A stretch of 64,000 nt of DNA from Streptomyces hiroshimensis (GTDB lineage: Bacteria; Actinomycetota; Actinomycetes; Streptomycetales; Streptomycetaceae), in contig NZ_BMUT01000001.1 in NCBI RefSeq assembly GCF_014650335.1, positions 363,037-427,036 of the forward strand, written 5' to 3'. Both the position numbers and the translations under genes were made by a program. This document shows positions 14,921 to 54,358 of the stretch, one piece after another. Every line of letters begins with the position of its first letter. The first letter of the stretch is position 1. A model generated the notes under the pieces. It saw only the letters and a program-made list of their open reading frames with translations, was not told the origin of the DNA and did not search any database.

Positions 14921-17674
14921 ATGACCAACACCACCCTCACCCCCGGCAAGCTCGCTCCGCCGGGCCGCACGCGCCGCGAGCGCAAGACCGCCGAGCTGGA
15001 GGCCCGTACCCGGGCCGCCGGCGACCGGCTGGCCCGGATCAGCGGATGGCCGGCCGCGCAGGTCCTGCAGGACACCCGCGCCACGCCCCACGGCCTGCGC
15101 CAGGAGGACGCCGAGCTGCGGCTCGCGCGCGACGGGGCCAACGTCGTCGCACACGACACCGGCCCCCGCTGGTACGCCCGGCTCGCCAAGGCGTTCTGGA
15201 ACCCCTTCATCATGATCCTGGTCGCCCTGCTGGCGATCATGTACGTGCAGTGGCTGCAGGCCGCCGACGAGGAGCCCTTCGACCCCAAGATCCCCATCAT
15301 CGGTGCGATGGTGCTGGTCAGCGGCCTGCTGCGGTTCTGGCAGGAGCACCGCTCGGCGGGCGCCGCGGCCGCCCTGCGCGCCCTCGTCACCACGACCACC
15401 GCCGTCCGCCGCCGCGACGGCCGCAACACGGCCCCGGCCACCGTCGAGATCCCGATGGACAGGGTCGTCGTGGGCGACGTCGTGAGCCTGTCCGCGGGCG
15501 ACCTCGTCCCCGCCGACCTGCGCCTGCTCACCGCCAAGGACCTCATGGTCGGCCAGGCGGCGCTGTCCGGCGAGTCGCTGCCGGTCGCCAAGGCCGACAC
15601 GCGCACCCACGACTACGGGCAGTCCACGACCACCGACCCCGTAGAGGCCGACAACCTCTGCCTGATGGGCACCTCGGTGACCTCCGGCACCGCCACCGGC
15701 GTGGTCGTCGCCACCGGTGCGGACACCTACTTCGGGTCGATGGCCGGATCGCTCGTCGGCGAGCGCCCCGAGACCAGCTTCGACGCCGGCGTGAAGAAGG
15801 TCAGCTTCCTGCTGATCCGCTTCATGCTCGTCATGGTCCCGCTCGTGTTCGCCGTCAACGGCTTCACCAAAGGCGACTGGAACGAGGCGTTCATGTTCGC
15901 CGTCGCCGTGGCCGTCGGGCTCACGCCCGAGATGCTGCCGATGGTCGTCACCACCAACCTCGCGCGCGGCGCCGTCGCCATGGCGCGCCGCAAGGTCGTC
16001 GTCAAGCGCCTGAACGCCATCCAGAACCTCGGCGCCATGGACGTGCTGTGTACGGACAAGACCGGCACGCTCACCGAGGACCGCATCGTCCTCGACCGCT
16101 ACCTCGACGTGCACGGCCGGGAGGACGCCGAGGTCCTCGAATACGCCTACCTCAACAGCCACTTCCAGACGGGGCTGCGCAACCTCATGGACCAGGCGGT
16201 CATCGACCGCGTGCTCGAGGCCGAGGAGGTTGTCGTCGACGCCCGCTTCACCAAGGTCGACGAGATCCCCTTCGACTTCGCCCGCCGCCGCATGTCGGTG
16301 GTCCTGAGCCGCAACGACCTCGGCAGTCCTGCCGGTGCCGCCGAGCACGCAGTCGAAGAACACCGCCTCATCACCAAGGGCGCCGTCGAGGAAGTCCTCG
16401 CGCTGTGCACCCACATGACCGAGGACGGCCGCCGCGTCGAGCTCGACGCCGGGCTGCGCCGCCGCGTGACCCGTACCGCCGAGGACAACAACCGGCAGGG
16501 GCTGCGGGTCCTGGCCGTCGCGACCCGCGCCTTCCCCGCCGGCCGGGACACCTACACCGTCGAGGACGAGGACGGGCTGACCCTCGTCGGCTTCCTCGCC
16601 TTCCTCGACCCGCCGAAGGCGGACGCCGCCGCGGCCCTGCAGGCCCTCGCCGAGAAGGGCGTCGCCGTCAAGGTCGTCACGGGCGACAACGAGCTCGTGG
16701 CCGCGCGGGTCTGCGCCGACGTCGGCATCGACGTGGGGGCCGTCGTGACCGGGGCCGTCATCGACACCCTGGACGAGGCGGAGCTGCGCGCCCTGGTCCG
16801 TGCCACCACGGTCTTCGCCAAGACCAACCCCGTACAGAAGGCCCGTATCGTCCGGGCGCTCCAGGCCGAGGGGCACACCGTGGGCTTCCTGGGCGACGGC
16901 ATCAACGACGCCGCGGCCCTGCGGGACGCCGACGTCGGCATCTCCGTCGACACGGCCGTGGACATCGCCAAGGAGTCGGCCGACATCATCCTGCTGGAGA
17001 AGGACCTGACGGTCCTGGAGCAGGGCGTCGAGCAGGGGCGCACGACCTTCGGCAACACCATCAAGTACATCAAGATGACGGCGAGCTCGAACTTCGGGAA
17101 CGTCTTCTCGGTCCTGGTGGCCAGCGCCTTCATCCCCTTCCAGCCGATGCTGGCGATCCACCTGCTGGTGCAGAACCTCGCCTACGACGTCTCGCAGCTC
17201 GCCACGCCCTGGGACCGGATGGACCCGGAGTACCTGCGCAGGCCGCGCACGTGGGACGCCAAGGGCATCGCCCGGTTCATGCTCTTCATCGGGCCGATCA
17301 GCTCCGTCTTCGACATCACCACCTTCCTGGTGCTGTGGAACGTCTTCGGGGCGGACAGCGAGGCTGGCCAGACGCTGTTCCAGTCCGGGTGGTTCATCGA
17401 GGGCCTGCTGTCCCAGACCCTGATCGTCCACATGATCCGCACCCGCAAGGTGCCCTTCATCGGCTCCCGGGCCTCGGCCCCGGTGATGGTGATGACCGCC
17501 GTGGTGATGGCGTTCGGCATCCTCCTGCCGTTCTCGCCGCTGGCCCCGGCGCTCTCGATGGAGCCGCTGCCGATGGGCTACTTCCCGTGGCTGATCGCGA
17601 TCCTGCTGGCGTACTGCGCCCTGACCCAGGCGGTCAAGACCTGGTACATCCGGCGATTCAACACCTGGCTGTGA
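14921..17674 (+). CDS. mgtA: Magnesium-translocating P-type ATPase
   Basis: A 917-aa P3B-type ATPase, close to the 900-aa size of MgtA/MgtB. Motifs: phosphatase loop SAGDLVPADLRLL with ALSGESLPV (TGES equivalent), phosphorylation site CTDKTGTLTED with D379, the KGAVEEVL nucleotide-binding segment, VKVVTGDNELVA, and the GDGINDAAALRDADVGISV hinge. About ten membrane segments are visible, four of them at the C-terminus. The start ATG 14921 has GGAGAGAGG upstream. The protein imports Mg2+ down its gradient with ATP hydrolysis. It is followed after 61 bp by mgtC, a classic virulence and low-Mg2+ pairing. The long 5' leader suggests post-initiation control. A 26-bp tandem duplication covers its stop codon. 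Confidence 0.93.
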   Translation: MTNTTLTPGKLAPPGRTRRERKTAELEARTRAAGDRLARISGWPAAQVLQDTRATPHGLRQEDAELRLARDGANVVAHDTGPRWYARLAKAFWNPFIMILVALLAIMYVQWLQAADEEPFDPKIPIIGAMVLVSGLLRFWQEHRSAGAAAALRALVTTTTAVRRRDGRNTAPATVEIPMDRVVVGDVVSLSAGDLVPADLRLLTAKDLMVGQAALSGESLPVAKADTRTHDYGQSTTTDPVEADNLCLMGTSVTSGTATGVVVATGADTYFGSMAGSLVGERPETSFDAGVKKVSFLLIRFMLVMVPLVFAVNGFTKGDWNEAFMFAVAVAVGLTPEMLPMVVTTNLARGAVAMARRKVVVKRLNAIQNLGAMDVLCTDKTGTLTEDRIVLDRYLDVHGREDAEVLEYAYLNSHFQTGLRNLMDQAVIDRVLEAEEVVVDARFTKVDEIPFDFARRRMSVVLSRNDLGSPAGAAEHAVEEHRLITKGAVEEVLALCTHMTEDGRRVELDAGLRRRVTRTAEDNNRQGLRVLAVATRAFPAGRDTYTVEDEDGLTLVGFLAFLDPPKADAAAALQALAEKGVAVKVVTGDNELVAARVCADVGIDVGAVVTGAVIDTLDEAELRALVRATTVFAKTNPVQKARIVRALQAEGHTVGFLGDGINDAAALRDADVGISVDTAVDIAKESADIILLEKDLTVLEQGVEQGRTTFGNTIKYIKMTASSNFGNVFSVLVASAFIPFQPMLAIHLLVQNLAYDVSQLATPWDRMDPEYLRRPRTWDAKGIARFMLFIGPISSVFDITTFLVLWNVFGADSEAGQTLFQSGWFIEGLLSQTLIVHMIRTRKVPFIGSRASAPVMVMTAVVMAFGILLPFSPLAPALSMEPLPMGYFPWLIAILLAYCALTQAVKTWYIRRFNTWL

Positions 17675-17706
17675 CCGGCCGATTCAACACCTGGCCGTGA
17701 CCGGCC
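17655..17706. repeat. 26-bp tandem duplication over the mgtA stop codon
   Basis: Two adjacent 26-bp copies (17655..17680 and 17681..17706) begin GATTCAACACCTGGC and differ at one base (T versus C). The first copy encodes the last residues FNTWL and the stop of mgtA; the second is untranslated. It looks like a recent slippage or unequal-exchange event. Confidence 0.85.
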
Positions 17707-17735
17707 GATAGAGATACCGACGAGGAAGGTGGATC

Positions 17736-18516
17736 ATGGTTGTGGTCAACGAGTGGCACATGGCGGCCAACATCGCGGCCGGCCTGGGCTTCGGTGCGAT
17801 CATCGGACTGGAACGCCAGTGGCGGGCCCGGATGGCGGGCCTGCGCACCAACGCGCTGGTCGCGGCCGGATCCGCCCTCTTCGTCCTCCTCTCGCAGTAC
17901 GGCTTCGCCTCCGCCACCAGCACGACCGGCTACGACGGCTCCCGCGTCGCCGCGCAGATCGTCTCCGGCATCGGCTTCCTCGGCGCGGGCGTCATCATGC
18001 GGGACGGGCTGAGCGTGCGCGGCCTCAACACCGCGGCGACCCTGTGGTGTTCGGCCGCCGTCGGCGCCCTCGCCGGGACCGGGCTGTACGTGGTGGCCGC
18101 GCTCGGCACCGTGGGCGTGGTCGGCGCCAACACCCTGCTCAGGCCGCTGGCGCGCGGCCTCGACCGGGGGCCGCACGGCGGCGCCGAAGTGGCCACGGAC
18201 TACCACTTCGAGGTCGTGTGCACCGAGCCCGAGGAGGCCCACGTCCGCACCCTCGCCGTCCAGGCCGTCGCCCGCCCCGGCTTCCGGCTGCGCTCGGTCT
18301 ACAGCGCGGACGCCGAGGCCCCCGGCAAGGTCGTCGTGTCGGCCGACCTCACCACCGAGCGCCGCGACGACAGCCTCCTGGAGGAGGCCGTCAGCCGCCT
18401 CTCCCTGGAACCCGCGGTCTCGGCCGTCAGCTGGACCGTCCTGCAGGGGCCCGACGAGGACGCGGACGACGACTACACGGCGGAGCGCCGGGGGCGGCGC
18501 AGGGTGCGGGACTTCT

Positions 18517-18530
<14 letters not shown>
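17736..18530 (+). CDS. mgtC: MgtC/SapB-family membrane protein
   Basis: A 264-aa protein. The N-terminal MgtC domain has [29 protein letters not shown] and [17 protein letters not shown] with NTAATLW, spanning about five membrane segments (residues 10 to 150). A C-terminal soluble ACT-like domain follows ([20 protein letters not shown]). MgtC proteins inhibit or modulate membrane ATP synthase and adapt cells to low Mg2+. The ATG at 17736 has GAGGAAGGTGG upstream. It is co-transcribed with mgtA (61-bp gap). Its 3' end overlaps the 3' end of the convergent PKS gene by 14 bp, which marks the edge of the biosynthetic cluster. Confidence 0.9.
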
Positions 18531-25056
<6,526 letters not shown>

Positions 25057-25102
25057 GCGAAACCCAAATCTCCTCGGGAAACAAAGTCGGTGAGTCTGCC
25101 GG

Positions 25103-35890
<10,788 letters not shown>

Positions 35891-35966
35891 GTGGGTTCAG
35901 CCCCCAGAGAGTCGTGCCCGGCCGGTGCCGGTCGAAAGTGGTGTGTGCGGTTTCCGAGGTGCTCGG

Positions 35967-49769
<13,803 letters not shown>

Positions 49770-50055
49770 CCTCGGGTGTCCCTTTCCTGAGCGACCGCCG
49801 GGGGCCGGATATCGCATTCCGGCCGGCGTGCACGACGACGCGATCCATATGCATCCACATGCATCCACCACGCTTGGCTCCGAACGCTAAACCGCCCCGG
49901 AACGCGGCCGTCCAATGTCCGGTCACTGCCGGTCCGCGGAGTTCCGCCGGGTGGTAATGAACGGCCCGTTACCCGCCGGTGTGCGGGCGCGGCAACCTGC
50001 TCGAATATCGTTCGGGACAACGTCAACCACCAGGAAAAGCGGGGGAGTTTCCGTC
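49770..50055. promoter_or_regulatory. Divergent promoter region of the PKS operon with 10-bp direct repeats
   Basis: The 286-bp region lies between PKS 1 (minus) and the SnoaL-like gene (plus). ATGCATCCAC occurs twice in tandem (49849..49868), preceded by a partial copy (GATCCAT). This 10-bp period places the repeats on one face of the helix, about 80 to 100 bp upstream of the PKS start. Near the plus-strand gene, CGAATATCGTTCG forms a short inverted repeat. No SARP-type heptamer pair was found here. Confidence 0.5.
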
Positions 50056-50487
50056 ATGGGCAGAACTGTGGGAAGCGTCGTTTCCGGCGACGGCGCCGAG
50101 GTCGAGCACGCGGGCGGGGTCGCCGAGCATCTGGAGCTCTACACCCGTACGTTCAATGCGGGTGACGCCGATGCGATCAACCGGCTCTACACCGAGGACG
50201 CCATCTCCCACTGGGAGCCGGGCAAGCAGCTGACCGGCCAGGCCCGCAAGGACGGCCTCGCCGAATTCCTCACCCTCAACCCGCAGATCACGACGAAGAT
50301 CCGCGAGTCCTACGTCACCGGCGACACCGCGCTGCTGATCGTGGACTGGTCCATCGAGCACGACGGGGAGGACGGCGGGCGCGAGACCATCTCCGGCATC
50401 GGCGCCGACGTCCTGACCCGCAACGAGGACGGCGAGTGGCGCTATGCCGTAGACGACCCCTACGGCGACCCTCGCAACGTCAAGTAA
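50056..50487 (+). CDS. SnoaL-like protein A of the PKS cluster
   Basis: A 143-aa NTF2-fold protein. Helix 1 and 2 (HLELYTRTFNAGDADAINRL) are followed by YTEDAISHWEPG, a LTGQARKDGLAEF loop and C-terminal strands (ALLIVDWSIEHDG, ADVLTRNEDGEWRYAVDDP). It is clearly paralogous to the protein encoded at 51883..52293. SnoaL-like proteins act as cyclases, epoxide hydrolases or dehydratases on polyketide intermediates; the reaction here is unknown. GGGGGAG precedes the ATG at 50056. It is divergent from the PKS operon and co-directional with the flavoprotein gene 53 bp downstream, so it probably shares a transcript with it. Confidence 0.82.
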   Translation: MGRTVGSVVSGDGAEVEHAGGVAEHLELYTRTFNAGDADAINRLYTEDAISHWEPGKQLTGQARKDGLAEFLTLNPQITTKIRESYVTGDTALLIVDWSIEHDGEDGGRETISGIGADVLTRNEDGEWRYAVDDPYGDPRNVK

Positions 50488-50540
50488 CCCCCGTACGCGA
50501 GACAAGTAACCCTCGTACGAGATCAGCAGGGAGATTTTGC

Positions 50541-51719
50541 ATGCCCCAGACCGAATCCGGTGTCACGGCCGTCCTCGACGCCGTCACGGCCATCGTCCCG
50601 ACGCTGCGCGCGAACGGCCGGGCCGCCGAGGAGCAGCGGTGGCTCGCGCAGGAGAACATCGACCTCCTCGACAAGGCCGGTGTGTTCCGCATGGCGACGC
50701 CGGCCCGCTTCGGCGGCCTCGGTCTCTCCCTGGCCGACCAGGCCAAGGTCCTGACCGAGATCTCCCGCGGCTGCAGCTCCACCGGCTGGGTGTCGATGGT
50801 GTGGGTCTCCAACGCGTTCGTCTCCACCCTCTTCTCCGACCGCGCCCAGGAGGAGGTGTTCGCGGGCGGCTCGGTCCGCGTCTCCGGCGGCTTCGCGCCG
50901 ACCGGCACCTTCGTGCCCACCGAGGGCGGCTACACCCTCAGCGGCTTCTGGAAGTTCAACACCGGCTGCCGCGGCGCCGACTGGAACATCGTCGCGGGCC
51001 TCCTGGAGAAGGAGGACGGCACCCACGAGGACCTCGTCGCCGTCGTGCCGATGTCGGAGTTCGCCGTCGCCGACGACTGGGACACCTCCGCGGCCTCCGC
51101 GACGGGCAGCTCGACCACGACGCTGAAGGACGTCTTCGTCCCCGCCCACCGCGTGGTCGGCTTCGGCGACGCCATCTTCAACACCACGCCCGGGCGGGAG
51201 AAGCCGGCCGACGACGGCCGCTTCTACGGTCTGTTCAGCTTCGTCATGGCCGAGTGCGCGGCCGTCTTCACCGGCATCGCCCGCGGCGCGCTGGAGCTGT
51301 TCCTGGAGCGCGTCCCGGGCCGCGGCATCACCTACACGTCGTGGACCGACCAGACGCAGCACCCGCTGACCCAGATCCAGGTCGCCACCGCGGCCAACAA
51401 GATCGCCGCGGCGGAGGGGCTGGAGGCCGGCTGGCTGAAGCTCCTGCAGGAGCGGGCGGACGCCGGCGAGCTGCCGACGGACGAGGAGAAGGCGATCGCG
51501 CGCGGCCAGGCCGCCTACGCGATCCAGCTGGCCAAGGAGGCCGTCGAGGTCCTCTACTCCGCCAGCGGTGCCAGCGTCATCCAGAACAGCGTGCCCCTGC
51601 AGCGCTTCCACCGCGACGCGCAGGGCCTCTCCCTGCACGCGCTGCTCCTGCTGAGCACCAACCTGGAGGTGCAGGGCCGGGTCCTGCTCGGCCTGGACGC
51701 CGACACCCCGCTTCTGTAA
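50541..51719 (+). CDS. Acyl-CoA dehydrogenase-fold flavin-dependent monooxygenase
   Basis: A 392-aa protein of the acyl-CoA dehydrogenase superfamily, group D flavin monooxygenase type (HpaB/ActVA-ORF5-like). It shows NIDLLDKAGVFRMATPARFG, ISRGCSSTGWVSMVW, SGFWKFNTGCRGADWNIVAG and the C-terminal helical region (YSASGASVIQNSVPLQRFHRD). Such enzymes take reduced FMN or FAD from a separate reductase and hydroxylate or epoxidise small molecules. A flavin reductase is encoded at 59571..60089. CAGGGAG precedes the ATG at 50541. A role in oxidising the polyketide chain or ring is inferred. An alternative role as a genuine acyl-CoA dehydrogenase is less likely because the catalytic-base region differs and the SxxGW motif is that of the hydroxylases. 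Confidence 0.85.
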   Translation: MPQTESGVTAVLDAVTAIVPTLRANGRAAEEQRWLAQENIDLLDKAGVFRMATPARFGGLGLSLADQAKVLTEISRGCSSTGWVSMVWVSNAFVSTLFSDRAQEEVFAGGSVRVSGGFAPTGTFVPTEGGYTLSGFWKFNTGCRGADWNIVAGLLEKEDGTHEDLVAVVPMSEFAVADDWDTSAASATGSSTTTLKDVFVPAHRVVGFGDAIFNTTPGREKPADDGRFYGLFSFVMAECAAVFTGIARGALELFLERVPGRGITYTSWTDQTQHPLTQIQVATAANKIAAAEGLEAGWLKLLQERADAGELPTDEEKAIARGQAAYAIQLAKEAVEVLYSASGASVIQNSVPLQRFHRDAQGLSLHALLLLSTNLEVQGRVLLGLDADTPLL

Positions 51720-51746
51720 CCGCCTGCGGCTGCGACCGCACGAGCC

Positions 51747-51793
51747 GGCCGTACGGCCGGGAGCCTGCCCCGCTCCCGGCCGTACGGCCTTTT
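51747..51793 (+). terminator. Rho-independent terminator, 18-bp perfect stem
   Basis: Stem 51747..51764 (GGCCGTACGGCCGGGAGC) and its exact complement 51772..51789 enclose a 7-nt loop and are followed by TTTT. It lies 28 bp after the flavoprotein stop. Confidence 0.9.
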
Positions 51794-51830
51794 CCGTGCG
51801 CGGCCGCCACCGCGGCGCGTACGTACGAAC

Positions 51831-51872
51831 GAGGCCGGTCCCCGCACCCTGCAGGGTGCGGGGACCGGCCTC
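51831..51872. terminator. Perfect 42-nt palindrome between convergent genes
   Basis: Two exact 21-nt arms, beginning GAGGCCGGTCCCCGC, meet without a loop and are followed on the plus strand by TTCTTCC. It lies 11 bp from the stop of the minus-strand SnoaL-like gene and should block transcription from either side. Confidence 0.8.
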
Positions 51873-51882
51873 TTCTTCCGTG

Positions 51883-52293
51883 TCACTCCGCGTGGTCGAC
51901 CGGCCTGTCGATGGTCATGCGCCACTTCCCGTCCGCCCCGCGGCGCATGACGTCGGTGCAGGTGCCGCGCCGGAGCGTGGTCGTCCCGTCCGGGCCCGGC
52001 ACCTCCAGCTCGTAGTCCACGACGATCATCGAGACGTCGCCGGCGACGAGCGCGTACCGGTAGGTGGCCTCCAGGCCCGGCTTGTGCTTGAGGATCTCCG
52101 TGATGGCCGCGGTGCGCTCCGCGCCCGTCAGCGGCGCGCCCGACAGGTTGGAGATGGCGTCCTCGCGGTAGAGCCCGTCGAAGACGGCGCCCTCACCCGA
52201 GTTGAAGGCGAGGAGGAAGACGTCGTTCTGCGTCTCCGGGTCGTCGGTGAGATCGAGGTTGTACAGGTCGACGCCGGTGGTGTCGGTGGTCAT
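51883..52293 (-). CDS. SnoaL-like protein B of the PKS cluster
   Basis: A 136-aa NTF2-fold protein paralogous to the one at 50056..50487. Shared landmarks are a FNSGEGAVFDGLYREDAIS segment matching FNAGDADAINRLYTEDAIS, LTGAERTAAITEIL, YALVAGDVSMIVVDYELE and a C-terminal DVMRRGADGKWRMTIDRP. Function is as undefined as for its paralogue; two copies flanking the flavin monooxygenase suggest paired or heteromeric action. The ATG at 52293 (MTTDTTG) is used; the frame extends to 52377 but that part is Pro/Gly-rich and non-conserved. Upstream GGGGGA is a modest ribosome site. It is followed by the 42-nt palindrome. Confidence 0.8.
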   Translation of the reverse strand: MTTDTTGVDLYNLDLTDDPETQNDVFLLAFNSGEGAVFDGLYREDAISNLSGAPLTGAERTAAITEILKHKPGLEATYRYALVAGDVSMIVVDYELEVPGPDGTTTLRRGTCTDVMRRGADGKWRMTIDRPVDHAE

Positions 52294-52459
52294 GAGGAGA
52301 GGTCCCCCGCTTTCTTCGCATGGTCCTGGTGGGGTGGTGCCGGGCCCTGTGGTGCCGGGCCACGGCGGGACAACCACACGCTAGGAGCCCGCCCCTACCG
52401 CCCGCTCACTGCCAAGTAACCGGGCGGCCACGGGAGTCGGTCCGCGGCGGCGGTACGGG

Positions 52460-54022
52460 TCACGGCCGCACGAGCGCCTCGCCGTCCGCGTCCCGGATGA
52501 GGGCGCACGCCCCGCGCAGGGCGGTGCACAGCCGGCCGATCTCGTCGTCGGTCAGGTACAGCGAGGGCTCCAGGCGGAGGGTGTTGACGGCGCTGCCGGT
52601 CGGGAAGAGCCGGATACGGTGGGCGCGCAGGACGTGACCGGCGACCGTGTAGCCGAGGAACCCGGCCTGGGAGACGCCCGCGATGACCTCCGAGGCCGAC
52701 TGCGACTGGTCGTGGAACTCGACGCCCAGCATCAGCCCCCTGCCGCGCACCTCCTTGACCACGCCGGGGAACTCGGCCCGGACCTCCTCCAGGGCCTCAC
52801 GCAGGCGTTCGCCGCGCTCGGCGACGGTCCGGTAGGCGGCCCCGTCACCGGCCTCCAGGAGCTCCAGCACCTTGAGGGCGATCAGGGTCGAGAAGGCGTC
52901 CTTGGCGAAGGTGGAGCTGTGGACCAGCTCGAAGTCCTTGCAGTAGCGGCTCTCCCGGATGAGGGTGACGGACGTCTTGGCGATGCCGCCGCCCAGGCTC
53001 TTGGCCAGGGTGTAGTAGTCGCCGCGCAGACCCACCAGGGAGGAGGCGAGGAACGCCCCGCTGCGGCCCATGCCGCTCTGGATCTCGTCCACGACGACCG
53101 GGCAGTCGATCTCCGCGCACACCCGCTGGACCTCGCGCGCGAACTCCTCGCCGACGACGTGGATGCCGCCCTCGCCCTGGACCGGCTCCAGGACGAACGC
53201 GCAGAACACCGGGAACGCGCGCTCGACGACGGTGACGGAGCCGCCCTCGGTGACCAGGTCGAGCAGGACGCCGCGCTCGCCCTCGACGACCTTCGCGATC
53301 TGCTCCGGCTGGTCGAGCGGGATGAAGCGGGCCTGGGCGGCCAGCGCCTTGAACGGCACGCGGAACGCGGGGTTGTGGGTGAGCTGGACGCTGCCCACCA
53401 GCTTGCCGTGGAAGGACCCCTCGGGGGTGAGGAACAGCGGGGGCCGGGACAGCTGCCCGGCGTTGTGACGCACCACCTCGGCGATCAGGTCCTCGATGTC
53501 CGCCGCGCCGTCCGCCACGGCCGCCTCGCCGGCGCGGACCGCGGCGCGCGCGGCCTCGATGTGCGCGTCGATCTCCTCGCCGAGCGCCGACACCTTGCGG
53601 AACCGGTCGAACTCCGCGTGCTTGACGGCCGCTTCGACCGCCTCGGCGCCCGTGTTGGCGAAGACGGCGTAGAACGGCTCGTCCGTCCCGGTCTCGCGCC
53701 GGACGATCCGGTCGAGCACGGCCGCGGCCCGGTTGGCGTACGGGTGCCGCGAGAACTGGGCGTGGACCGGCGTCTGCCCGTCCAGGAGTTCCTTCGCGTA
53801 CCGGATGATCTCCGGGTGGTTGTGGCCGAGGATCAGGGATCCGAAACCACCGACGAAATCGAGGACGGGGATCTCCTGCCCGTCCTCGTCACGGAGGTAG
53901 AGGGTGTTTCCCTCGGCGCGCACGTATTCGGCGTCGAGCCCGGCGGCGGAGAGGACACTGCCGAGATGGGGCTCTGCGAGTTCGGGTCCGCCGAGTGATG
54001 CGGAATTCATGGCGTCGTTCAT
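52460..54022 (-). CDS. Class III PLP-dependent aminotransferase
   Basis: A 520-aa fold-type I aminotransferase. It shows DFVGGFGSLILGHNHPEI near the N-terminus, FANTGAEAVEAAVKHAE (phosphate-binding GAEA), FVLEPVQGEGG, VDEIQSGMGRSG (PLP-pyridine Asp) and the Schiff-base lysine K341 in LAKSLGGG. It is longer than typical omega-transaminases (about 450 aa), with an insert around residues 150 to 200 (IDAHIEAARAAVRAGEAAV). In coelimycin/streptazone-type pathways such an enzyme converts the PKS-TR-released aldehyde to an amine, which then cyclises. AAGGGGAC precedes the ATG at 54022. Its position beside the imine reductase and a PKS with TR supports this role; a primary-metabolism role cannot be excluded. 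Confidence 0.9.
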   Translation of the reverse strand: MNDAMNSASLGGPELAEPHLGSVLSAAGLDAEYVRAEGNTLYLRDEDGQEIPVLDFVGGFGSLILGHNHPEIIRYAKELLDGQTPVHAQFSRHPYANRAAAVLDRIVRRETGTDEPFYAVFANTGAEAVEAAVKHAEFDRFRKVSALGEEIDAHIEAARAAVRAGEAAVADGAADIEDLIAEVVRHNAGQLSRPPLFLTPEGSFHGKLVGSVQLTHNPAFRVPFKALAAQARFIPLDQPEQIAKVVEGERGVLLDLVTEGGSVTVVERAFPVFCAFVLEPVQGEGGIHVVGEEFAREVQRVCAEIDCPVVVDEIQSGMGRSGAFLASSLVGLRGDYYTLAKSLGGGIAKTSVTLIRESRYCKDFELVHSSTFAKDAFSTLIALKVLELLEAGDGAAYRTVAERGERLREALEEVRAEFPGVVKEVRGRGLMLGVEFHDQSQSASEVIAGVSQAGFLGYTVAGHVLRAHRIRLFPTGSAVNTLRLEPSLYLTDDEIGRLCTALRGACALIRDADGEALVRP

Positions 54023-54358
54023 GTCGTCCCCTTGCTGAGCGGTCGTACGGGAACGCTGCCGCCCGGTGAAAGGGCGAATGCGCCCCGGCAGCCTCGATAT
54101 GCGGCCAGACCCTACCAACGGCCTTGCGGGGCAAGGCCAAACGCCCGGTCATGGGCGGCGATGACCGGCGGATGACCGGGTCGTGCTACCGGCGTAAAGA
54201 GGGGAGCAGAACGAAACCGCAAGAGGGGACGGCAAAGGGGCCGGAACGCCGCTTGTACGGGGGTCGCCTGCCGGCAGCGGGGGATGCACCGGCGGGCGGA
54301 GCGACGTTCCGGCCCCGGACTTCGCGTACGCGCCGGAGGCCCGGCCCGTACGCCGTCG
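54023..54358. other. Intergenic region: aminotransferase promoter and imine-reductase terminator
   Basis: The 336-bp region has no gene. GGCCTTG/CAAGGCC (54120..54138) is a 7-bp stem with a 5-nt loop. GGGGCCGGAACG (54237..54248) pairs exactly with CGTTCCGGCCCC (54305..54316) around a GC-rich core that can itself fold; on the minus strand the structure is followed by TTTG, consistent with termination after the imine reductase. The aminotransferase promoter should lie within about 54030..54115. Confidence 0.5.

Noticed and set aside
49770..49871. PKS 1 start at the upstream ATG 49871
   Set aside because: The extra residues are rich in Cys/Pro with no docking character, they overlap the repeat-bearing promoter region, and GTG 49769 has a ribosome-binding site.
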